Positions 1-5,938 of a stretch of 8,293 nt of DNA are shown here, in pieces. The notes beneath the pieces are model-generated. The model saw nothing but the letters and a program-made list of their open reading frames with translations, was not told the origin of the DNA and searched no databases. The stretch comes from Sphingobacterium sp. GTDB lineage: Bacteria; Bacteroidota; Bacteroidia; SpSt-205. The first letter of the stretch is position 1, and every line of letters begins with the position of its first letter. The position numbers and the translations under genes are program-made. The stretch covers positions 1 to 8,293 of the forward strand of contig JAPYWM010000053.1 in NCBI GenBank assembly GCA_028276345.1, written 5' to 3'.

Positions 1-50
1 GCTATAAGCGTATAGCCCGCGACGAAGGTGAGCGCTAAAACTACCTCCAT
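1..50 (-). CDS. 5' end of a probable integral membrane protein (partial)
   Basis: Only the first 16 codons are present; the gene continues past base 1. The ATG at 50-48 shares its A with the TAA stop of dxs (TAATG), so translation is probably coupled to dxs. The visible peptide, MEVVLALTFVAGYTLIA with the last residue incomplete, is strongly hydrophobic and looks like a first transmembrane helix. The pattern resembles the amino terminus of NhaD-type sodium/proton antiporters as I remember them, but 16 residues cannot establish a family, so no gene symbol is given. Seen: start, overlap and hydrophobicity. Inferred: membrane protein at the end of the porZ-recO-dxs cluster. Confidence 0.6.
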   Translation of the reverse strand, partial: MEVVLALTFVAGYTLI

Positions 51-1990
51 TACGATCGGGCTATGACTTTTTCAAAGGCTTCCCGGACGGCGAGCTCTAT
101 GTGTGCAGCATCATAGCCGCAGAGGGCATACTGCTCCGCCTGCGTGGCATGCTCTACCACTATATCGGGGGCACCCAAGCGCCGGACAGGAATGAGATAT
201 CCAGCCTCGTGGAGCCATTCCAGAATGGCCGAACCTACCCCGCCTATTTTCACGCCATCCTCTACGGTGATGATGTAACGATACCGCTTGGCCACTTCGT
301 GCAGCAGCTCTTCGTCGAGGGGCTTAGCGAACCGAAGGTCGTAATGCGCTGGGTAATACCCCGCCTCATGGAGCCGCTTGAGGGCTTTGATGACCTCATT
401 GCCAATGTGACCATAAGAGAGGATCGCTACATTTTCGCCAGGCGTAAGCAAACGCCCTTTGCCAATAGGCAGAAGCTCAAAAGGCGTACGCCACTCTATC
501 ATCACGCCATTGCCGCGCGGATAACGAATGACAAAGGGCTTTTCACTATGCAGGGCGGTGTACATGAGGTTGCGCAGCTCGGATTCATTGAGGGGGGCGC
601 TAAGGATGAGGTTGGGAATGGGCCGCAGATAAGCAATATCATAGAGCCCCTGGTGGGTGGCGCCATCGGCCCCCACTGCTCCCGCCCGGTCTAAACAAAA
701 TATCACCGGCAAATCCTGAATAGCCACATCATGTATCACCTGGTCATACGCCCGCTGCAAGAAAGTGGAGTAGATGTTGCAAAAGACCTTCATTCCCTGC
801 GTGACTAATCCTGCGCTGAAGGTTACGGCATGCTGCTCGGCGATGCCCACATCGTAGCACCGCTCGGGCATCAGCTGGCGCATTTTCGTTAGACCGCTAC
901 CCGAAACCATGGCCGGCGTAACAGCCACGACGCGTTCATCCAGCGCCGCCAGCTCCAAGACCGTCTCCCCAAAAACATCCTGATACTTAGGCGGGGTGGG
1001 TTTATTAGACGGGGGATCGATCGGCTCGCCCGTCTCCACATCAAACCGAAAGGCCGGGGCATGCCACTTGACTTGGTCTTTTTCGGCGGGGGCGAACCCC
1101 TTACCCTTGACGGTGCGGACATGGAGGAGCTTGGGCCCTGGCAGCCCTCGCAGGTCTGACAAGATATCCACCAGCCCCTGCACATCGTGCCCATTTACAG
1201 GTCCAAAGTAGCGCAGTCCTAAACTTTCAAAAAGCACCGCCGGCCGAGAAAGCACAAACGTGAGCATTTCTTCCAGCCGGGCCACATAATCCCGAATTCC
1301 CAAGCCAAAAACCTCTTGGAGCTTAGACAAAAAGCGCCAGACGTCATCCCGGAAGCGGTTATAGGTTTTGGAAGCGGTGATCCCGGCGAGGTAGTCCCGG
1401 ATAGCGCCGACATTCGGGTCAATAGACATCTGGTTGTCGTTTAGAATGATGAGGAGGTCTGTCCCGAGGGCGCCGGCGTTATTAAGGCCCTCGAAAGCCT
1501 GGCCGGCTGTGAGGGCACCATCGCCGATGACCGCTACGACCTTGCGCGCTGTTTGCCCGAGGTGCTTTAGCGCTTCAGCCATGCCCAGGGCCGCCGAGAT
1601 AGACGTAGAAGAGTGCCCCACTCCGAATGTATCGTAGATAGACTCTTTCCGTTTGGGGAAGCCAGAGATACCATCTTTCAGGCGATTGGTGTGAAAGACG
1701 CGCCGCCGGCCTGTTAGCACCTTATGCCCGTATGCTTGATGCCCTACATCCCATACCAGGAGGTCCTCCGGGGTATTGTACACGTAGTGCAGCGCGACCG
1801 TTAGCTCCACTACGCCTAAGCTCGCCCCGAAATGCCCCCCAAACTGCGAAGCATGATGGATCAAAAAAGTCCGCAGTTCCTGGGCCACCTGGTCCAGTTT
1901 TTCTCTTGGCAGACGGCGAAGGTCCGCCGGCTCCTCGATCTGCTGCAAAAGCGGTTCTACGGGTGTCGGATTTTCAGAGCTTTCTATCAT
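50..1990 (-). CDS. dxs: 1-deoxy-D-xylulose-5-phosphate synthase
   Basis: DXS condenses pyruvate with D-glyceraldehyde 3-phosphate, releasing CO2, to form 1-deoxy-D-xylulose 5-phosphate, the first step of the MEP isoprenoid pathway and a precursor for thiamine and pyridoxal phosphate. It is a cytosolic thiamine-diphosphate enzyme. At 646 aa it has full family length (E. coli about 620). Visible landmarks: GGHFGASLG at 51-59 with the active-site His53; the ThDP motif beginning GDGALTAGQ at 156 and ending at the Asn pair 170-171; GIAEQHAVTF at 382-391 with the cofactor-activating Glu385; DRAGAVGADGATHQG at 434-448; and a transketolase C-terminal domain starting near 505. The ATG at 1990 lies inside the last codons of recO (17-bp overlap). 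No other ATG, GTG or TTG start fits before the conserved PADLRRL at 21-27. The first 13 residues or so are a non-conserved extension. All catalytic landmarks are intact, so it should be active. Confidence 0.97.
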   Translation of the reverse strand: MIESSENPTPVEPLLQQIEEPADLRRLPREKLDQVAQELRTFLIHHASQFGGHFGASLGVVELTVALHYVYNTPEDLLVWDVGHQAYGHKVLTGRRRVFHTNRLKDGISGFPKRKESIYDTFGVGHSSTSISAALGMAEALKHLGQTARKVVAVIGDGALTAGQAFEGLNNAGALGTDLLIILNDNQMSIDPNVGAIRDYLAGITASKTYNRFRDDVWRFLSKLQEVFGLGIRDYVARLEEMLTFVLSRPAVLFESLGLRYFGPVNGHDVQGLVDILSDLRGLPGPKLLHVRTVKGKGFAPAEKDQVKWHAPAFRFDVETGEPIDPPSNKPTPPKYQDVFGETVLELAALDERVVAVTPAMVSGSGLTKMRQLMPERCYDVGIAEQHAVTFSAGLVTQGMKVFCNIYSTFLQRAYDQVIHDVAIQDLPVIFCLDRAGAVGADGATHQGLYDIAYLRPIPNLILSAPLNESELRNLMYTALHSEKPFVIRYPRGNGVMIEWRTPFELLPIGKGRLLTPGENVAILSYGHIGNEVIKALKRLHEAGYYPAHYDLRFAKPLDEELLHEVAKRYRYIITVEDGVKIGGVGSAILEWLHEAGYLIPVRRLGAPDIVVEHATQAEQYALCGYDAAHIELAVREAFEKVIARS

Positions 1991-2537
1991 AGGCGGGCAA
2001 AGTTAGGCTATCCAGAAGGGAATAGGTTTGGAGGGTTTTCCAGCCGGGCACGAGGGCGGCAAAGCGCGCCTCTAAGGTAGCCCAGTCTGCGTCCGGAGGC
2101 AGGCCTTCCCCTCCTAAGTACTTCAAAAGCCCCCCCAGAAAATCTTTCAACGCTGCCCTGGGGTCGTTTGCCTTATCCACCGTCAGAAGCCCCTTCACCA
2201 GATAGTCAAAGAGGGCTTCGTCTGGAGCGATCAGCACCTGATCCAGCACTTCCAGCGCCAAGAGAAGGTACGGCATCCGAGCGGCTTCATGGTGAAGATT
2301 CTCATACAGCGCCAGCCAGTCTACTTCTAAGAGCCGCTGCACTTCTCGGTGGGGCTTGTGATAGAAGCGGATTGTAAGGAGGGCGCCTCGCTGAAAGTAG
2401 CGTTGCCGTTTAGGCCCTGATACCACAAAGGCCGCTCGTCCCAGTGCCCGCGTGTACAGGTGGGCGATCAGCTTACTCTCTTCGTAAAGAAAGGTACCTA
2501 AGACGAGGGCGGGGGTTTTGATTTCGGGGAGACTCAT
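1974..2537 (-). CDS. recO: DNA repair protein RecO, short form
   Basis: RecO acts with RecR (and RecF) to load RecA onto SSB-coated single-stranded DNA in the RecFOR recombination pathway, and it anneals complementary strands. The N-terminal part (about residues 1-78) has the family's OB-fold pattern: TPALVLGTFLYEESKLIAHL, then FVVSGPKR, then LTIRFYHKPHREVQRL. A helical part follows (about 79-187). The ATG at 2537 was chosen because it forms an ATGA overlap with the stop of the preceding gene; the frame stays open 28 codons further upstream, but that stretch lies within the neighbour and lacks RecO character. The length, 187 aa, is well below the usual 220-250, and the missing part is C-terminal. 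There is no cysteine zinc cluster, which many Bacteroidota RecO proteins also lack. The 3' end overlaps dxs by 17 bp. Assignment rests on the N-terminal pattern and is good, not certain. Confidence 0.85.
   Translation of the reverse strand: MSLPEIKTPALVLGTFLYEESKLIAHLYTRALGRAAFVVSGPKRQRYFQRGALLTIRFYHKPHREVQRLLEVDWLALYENLHHEAARMPYLLLALEVLDQVLIAPDEALFDYLVKGLLTVDKANDPRAALKDFLGGLLKYLGGEGLPPDADWATLEARFAALVPGWKTLQTYSLLDSLTLPAYDRKL
1998..2005 (-). promoter_or_regulatory. Candidate internal -7 box (TAnnTTTG) before dxs
   Basis: The minus strand reads TAACTTTG from 2005 to 1998 inside the 3' end of recO, ending 7 nt before the dxs ATG at 1990. It matches the Bacteroidota consensus and could give dxs its own start with almost no leader. 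No TTG-type -33 element is visible at the expected distance, and the box also encodes recO residues, so coincidence is quite possible. Confidence 0.25.
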
Positions 2538-3037
2538 AGGAGGGTAGGGACGAGTTTGCAGGGCTGCCAGGCGGCTGCCGCTTGCAGGTCTGGGAGAAGG
2601 TCTTCGTAGCGCGCGGCCCATTCTGCGCTTTGCTCGGAGGGAAGGGTGAGCGCTTCTTGTAAAAGGAGGGGGTGCTTGTAATGCCGCACGAGAAAGAGGG
2701 TTTCGTGGATGAGGCCTTGGGTATGCAGGGCTTTCCAGAGGGTGTGCAGGTGGGTTTCGGCGTCGCTAAGGACGAGGAAGGGGACTTCGGTGAGGTAGGT
2801 AGCGAGGCGGGTTTCGGGCCAAGGGGTGGAGAGCGCCTCCTCTCGCAGGGCAGGGCGCCTGTAAAGCGGAAGCCAGCGATTAGGGTAGCCCCGCTCAGAG
2901 AGGAGCGCACTCAGACGGTGGCTCTCAGCAATCGCTTCCGGCCCCTCTACCCACAGAAGGGTCGGAACCGAAAGATTCTGCGGAGAAAGTCGTCGCAGCC
3001 AGTCCCGCTCACCAGAAGCTACTACCACTACGCGCAT
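2534..3037 (-). CDS. Uncharacterised 167-aa alpha/beta protein in the porZ-recO cluster
   Basis: I do not recognise this family. The protein has no signal peptide or membrane segment and is probably cytosolic. The sequence suggests alternating strands and helices: strands at RVVVVAS (2-8), PTLLWVEG (25-32), NRWLPLY (53-59), VPFLVLSD (85-92) and HETLFLVRHY (111-120), with helices at about 33-50, 93-108 and 123-150. This is a Rossmann-like order but shows no glycine-rich nucleotide loop. It is rich in Leu, Arg, Glu and Ala, with a single Cys at 160. The ATG at 3037 lies 2 nt after the porZ stop, and the TGA stop overlaps the recO ATG (ATGA), so it should be co-transcribed with both and translationally coupled to recO. 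Continuous coding across 167 codons with that fit to both neighbours makes it a real gene. A role in repair or secretion would be guesswork. Confidence 0.85.
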   Translation of the reverse strand: MRVVVVASGERDWLRRLSPQNLSVPTLLWVEGPEAIAESHRLSALLSERGYPNRWLPLYRRPALREEALSTPWPETRLATYLTEVPFLVLSDAETHLHTLWKALHTQGLIHETLFLVRHYKHPLLLQEALTLPSEQSAEWAARYEDLLPDLQAAAAWQPCKLVPTLL

Positions 3038-3039
3038 GC

Positions 3040-5301
3040 TTAGTCCAGTATAACAATTTTCCCCACCGCAGCCCGCTGTCCTTCCGCATCTAACGCACTA
3101 ATGAGATACACACCCGGCGAGACCCGGCGCCCATCTATCGTTTGCAAGTCCCATACCGCCTGCCCACCAAACACCATGAGATACCGCACCAGCTGCCCAT
3201 CCACCGTAAATATGCGCACGGTGCTCCCCTCTGACAGGCCGCGTATGCCGACCAGGCCGTCGTAGTTTCGGCGGACAGGGTTGGGGAAAATGTGGAGCGT
3301 ATCCAGACTTTCAGAAGGCTCAGTCGCCCAATCCCGATAGCTTACAATCCCCTCCGACGTAACAATAAACGTTTCGCCTGTGAGGTCCCAAGGCCGAATG
3401 CTATAAATGTAGTTGGAAGGCAAGGGACTATTGGCGCTGCTGAAGGCAGCGATCTGCCGCGTGCCCTCAGGATTGGTGATATAGATGCCACTGCTGAGGG
3501 TGCCGAACCACTTGCGGTTTTGGCCATCCACGGCGATAGCGGTGATGCTTTCTTCTTCTAGAAGGTAGCGGTTGTCAATAACGGGCAAAGAGAGCGAGAG
3601 GTTGCCTGTGAAAGGGTCTCCGTAGAGAACGGCGACGCCTTTGTCAGTGCCTATCCAGAGGGCGTTATTGCGGTCGGCGGCGATGCATCGGAGGTTAGTA
3701 TTCGGGAGGCCAGCCAAGGGGCCATTACCCGGCGTATAGAGCTGCGAACGGTAGCCGCTGATATTTTCCGGACTGCCATTATCGCTGATAACGCGCAAAG
3801 AGCCATTTTGGTAGAGTACCCATTTATAGCCCCGGCGGTCTTCAATAATCTGCCTCACAGAGCCATCCTGATAGGGGAGGCGCAGCCATTGGCCCTGGGG
3901 CGTACGAACCCAGAGGTTATACTGGCCCCAGAGTTTGCCGACCCAGAGATAGCCATACTGATCTACGTGGAGGGCAGAGAAACCCAGATAGGTGGGTTTG
4001 CCGTTTGCGTCGGGGAATAGACCATCCCATTCAGGAACCTCATAGGGGGTGTAGTAGGTGATAGGGAAAGGCTCAGTTTGAGAAATGTACAGTAGGCCGG
4101 TGTTAGCGGCGACCCAGATACCGGCACCGTCCTTAACGAGCGCCCGATGAAGCGTGGAAGACCGCCCGCCTATATCTGCCGTGGAGAGGAGCTTCCCAGC
4201 GGCCGCCCCATGCGGGTAAAACGTCAAGCTTCTGCCATACCCATCCCCCCAGAAGCCCGCTCCCCCGTGAATAAACCATAGGCCCTTATCCGTAGGCAAA
4301 ACATGGGTGGCTCTACCATCCATTAGCCGAGCATGCTGAACGGTTTGCAGGATATTCTCGCCTATAGCGATCGTAGCACCAGCATTCCAGCCCGATCCTA
4401 ACACCAGTATGCGAAGGTCGGAGGAGCACCACAAGGCAGGCGAAGCTGGATTCCATAGGCGTCGAATAGTCCCCCCTGGGCCAATATAGTTTGCGAAGGT
4501 GTCGGTGCTGGAGATAGCCCATACTTTGTCGTTGCCGAAGAGGCCCAGGATACGTCCGCGTAGGGTGAATTCTGTTGGCCAGAGAGGGGCCCAGCTCCCA
4601 TTTTCCCAGCGGTAGAGGGTATCTTTCCAAGCTGACAGGACGCCATGGGGCGTGTAAGCCCATGCTGTCCAGAGTGTATCGGGAAGGCCTTGGGTGGGAC
4701 CGCTCACTTTCTGCCAGCCGCTTTGCCAGCTACGTCCGTTGGGCAAAAGGAAAACACCTCCTTCTGTCATGGCCCAAAGGCCCTCTGGACTCCAGAGCAC
4801 TTTTCGCACCGGGCTGGCAAAGGGCCGCCCCGGCAGCTGTACTATCGTAGATAGCGCTTCTCGCCGCCGAATATGCCACACCACCACCCCAAAGTCCGTC
4901 GCCATCGCCAGGCTATCTCCCCACGCCGCAAAGTCCCATATCCGCCGTGCTGTGTAAAACTGGCTCGCCGCTAAGTCGCCCCAGCTCTGCAAATCCTCCG
5001 GTGTTCGCCCATACTGCACCATCCCATCCTTGTACCCCAAAAATACCAGCCCTTGTGCCGTCGTGTACAGGGCCGTCGGCACATTCTCATGCAGCCCGCT
5101 CACCCGTGAAAGCTCCCGGTACCGCATCCCTTCTTCCTCTACCACAAAAACCCCCTCCGTTGACAGGCCCCATACATAGCCCGGCGTATACCCCACCGCC
5201 ACCACAAACAGGTTACAACTATACATCCCCCATTCCCCGATGCGGACCCCTCCCTGTGCCCAAACAAATGCCCCTAAGATCAGCCCTACACGCGGCAGCA
5301 T
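3040..5301 (-). CDS. porZ: PorZ-like T9SS component: double beta-propeller with T9SS type A C-terminal domain
   Basis: In P. gingivalis PorZ is a surface T9SS component, needed with the PorU sortase for maturation of cargo and its attachment to anionic LPS. It has two seven-bladed propellers and a C-terminal signal domain. This 753-aa protein (P. gingivalis PorZ about 776) has the same plan. A short signal peptide ends at V13-W14-A15, with Gln16 first in the mature chain. IGEWGMYSCNLFVVAVG from residue 21 matches the PorZ amino terminus as I know it. Propeller repeats fill about 30-660, with Reg_prop-like blades at IWVAANTGLLYI (395-406), LWIGTDKGVAVLY (548-560) and KWFGTLSSGIYI (597-608). 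A type A sorting domain occupies about 665-753, with FPNP at 672-675 and SPGVYLISAL near 728-737. No kinase or response-regulator domain follows, so it is not a hybrid sensor. It heads the porZ-recO-dxs cluster. A generic propeller cargo protein is the main alternative. Confidence 0.75.
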   Translation of the reverse strand: MLPRVGLILGAFVWAQGGVRIGEWGMYSCNLFVVAVGYTPGYVWGLSTEGVFVVEEEGMRYRELSRVSGLHENVPTALYTTAQGLVFLGYKDGMVQYGRTPEDLQSWGDLAASQFYTARRIWDFAAWGDSLAMATDFGVVVWHIRRREALSTIVQLPGRPFASPVRKVLWSPEGLWAMTEGGVFLLPNGRSWQSGWQKVSGPTQGLPDTLWTAWAYTPHGVLSAWKDTLYRWENGSWAPLWPTEFTLRGRILGLFGNDKVWAISSTDTFANYIGPGGTIRRLWNPASPALWCSSDLRILVLGSGWNAGATIAIGENILQTVQHARLMDGRATHVLPTDKGLWFIHGGAGFWGDGYGRSLTFYPHGAAAGKLLSTADIGGRSSTLHRALVKDGAGIWVAANTGLLYISQTEPFPITYYTPYEVPEWDGLFPDANGKPTYLGFSALHVDQYGYLWVGKLWGQYNLWVRTPQGQWLRLPYQDGSVRQIIEDRRGYKWVLYQNGSLRVISDNGSPENISGYRSQLYTPGNGPLAGLPNTNLRCIAADRNNALWIGTDKGVAVLYGDPFTGNLSLSLPVIDNRYLLEEESITAIAVDGQNRKWFGTLSSGIYITNPEGTRQIAAFSSANSPLPSNYIYSIRPWDLTGETFIVTSEGIVSYRDWATEPSESLDTLHIFPNPVRRNYDGLVGIRGLSEGSTVRIFTVDGQLVRYLMVFGGQAVWDLQTIDGRRVSPGVYLISALDAEGQRAAVGKIVILD

Positions 5302-5305
5302 CGGT

Positions 5306-5313
5306 CAAAGGTA
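5306..5313 (-). promoter_or_regulatory. Candidate -7 box (TAnnTTTG) for the porZ cluster
   Basis: The minus strand reads TACCTTTG from 5313 to 5306, an exact match to the Bacteroidota TAnnTTTG consensus, and it ends 4 nt before the porZ ATG at 5301. A possible upstream TTG lies at 5339-5337, with 23 nt between the elements, longer than usual. If used, the transcript would start at or within a few bases of the ATG, giving a leaderless mRNA. The box is only 8 bases with two free positions, so a chance match is possible. Confidence 0.4.
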
Positions 5314-5362
5314 GAAAAAAGCCGCTCATACCCCCGCAAGTTCACCCGAACAGATGCTGCTA

Positions 5363-5370
5363 TATTTTTG
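5363..5370 (+). promoter_or_regulatory. Candidate -7 box (TAnnTTTG) for thpR
   Basis: TATTTTTG matches TAnnTTTG and sits in the AT-rich part of the 103-bp divergent spacer between porZ and thpR, 34 nt before the thpR ATG at 5405. That would leave a leader of about 25-30 nt. I see no clear TTTG -33 element at the expected distance. The box is enclosed by a perfect 5-bp inverted repeat, TGCTA (5358-5362) and TAGCA (5372-5376), which could be an operator but is short enough to be chance. Confidence 0.4.
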
Positions 5371-5404
5371 TTAGCACAAAATAGTTAGAACCCTTCCATG
5401 CTGT

Positions 5405-5938
5405 ATGCGCTTGTTTGTGGGGCTTGTGCCCTCGATGGAGGGCCTGATGCGGATAGAGGCTTCCTATCCGCTAGCTCTGCCAGCGGGTAGTCGACGTGTT
5501 CCATCCGCCAATCTACACTTGACATTGGCCTTCGTAGCAGACTACCCTGAGACGCAAGTAGAAGTTCTTAAGCAAACCCTCTATCGCGAGGCATTTCAGG
5601 GCGTGATGGCCTTTTACTTAGAGCCGTCTCGCCTCTACTGGCATGGGAGCACCTTATGGCTGGAATTTCAAGAAGATGCGCGCCTATCCGCGCTGGCACA
5701 GAAGCTTCATCGCCTGCTGGGGGTGCCTTTTCGGGGGCCATTCCGGCCGCATGTGACGTTGGCTCGCCGGCGCAGGGGGTATCGCCTCCCCCTATCTGAC
5801 TATCCCCTTCGCATGGGCCCGGAGCCGCTTCTTTTTGCCGAGGCGTATCTTTTCCAGTCGCATCTCTCGCAGGGGGGGGCTACCTATGAGCGGCTGGCCC
5901 GCTACCCTCTCGCCGTAAAGACTAATCTACCTCTATAA
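5405..5938 (+). CDS. thpR: RNA 2',3'-cyclic phosphodiesterase (2H phosphoesterase, LigT/ThpR family)
   Basis: ThpR enzymes hydrolyse 2',3'-cyclic phosphodiester ends of RNA to 2'-phosphomonoesters; some family members also ligate tRNA halves in vitro through 2'-5' bonds. Both catalytic HxTx motifs of the two-histidine superfamily are present: HLTL at 38-41 and HVTL at 116-119, in the family contexts NLHLTLAF and RPHVTLAR. The amino terminus MRLFVGLVP is a typical first strand. Length, 177 aa, is normal for the family. It is cytosolic, with no signal peptide. The ATG at 5405 leads directly into that first strand; the ATG at 5398 is in another frame. No Shine-Dalgarno sequence is visible upstream. 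It is the only plus-strand gene here, divergent from porZ and overlapping the 3' end of the convergent porE-like gene by 17 bp. A run of eight G at 5872-5879 covers codons 156-159, near the last strand. Confidence 0.92.
   Translation: MRLFVGLVPSMEGLMRIEASYPLALPAGSRRVPSANLHLTLAFVADYPETQVEVLKQTLYREAFQGVMAFYLEPSRLYWHGSTLWLEFQEDARLSALAQKLHRLLGVPFRGPFRPHVTLARRRRGYRLPLSDYPLRMGPEPLLFAEAYLFQSHLSQGGATYERLARYPLAVKTNLPL

Noticed and set aside
101..694. A 197-codon open frame on the plus strand
   Set aside because: It lies wholly antisense to the conserved C-terminal half of dxs and shows no domain or signal. It is a codon-bias shadow.
2538..2621. 28-codon upstream extension of recO to an ATG at 2621
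   Set aside because: It would run inside the preceding gene, is Arg/Pro-rich and unlike RecO. The ATG at 2537 forms the expected ATGA overlap and begins the OB-fold pattern.
2473..2910. 145-codon minus-strand frame rich in Ser, Pro and Lys
   Set aside because: It overlaps both the 167-aa gene and the start of recO in another frame and has low-complexity shadow composition.
3040..5301. Reading the propeller protein as a two-component hybrid sensor, because of its Reg_prop-like blades
   Set aside because: There is no Y_Y_Y domain, membrane segment, histidine kinase or receiver domain; the protein ends in a T9SS sorting domain.
4947..5384. 145-codon plus-strand frame running from porZ across the divergent spacer
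   Set aside because: It is Pro/Ser/Ala-rich, antisense to the porZ signal peptide and first blades, and ends in the spacer just before thpR. No coding support.
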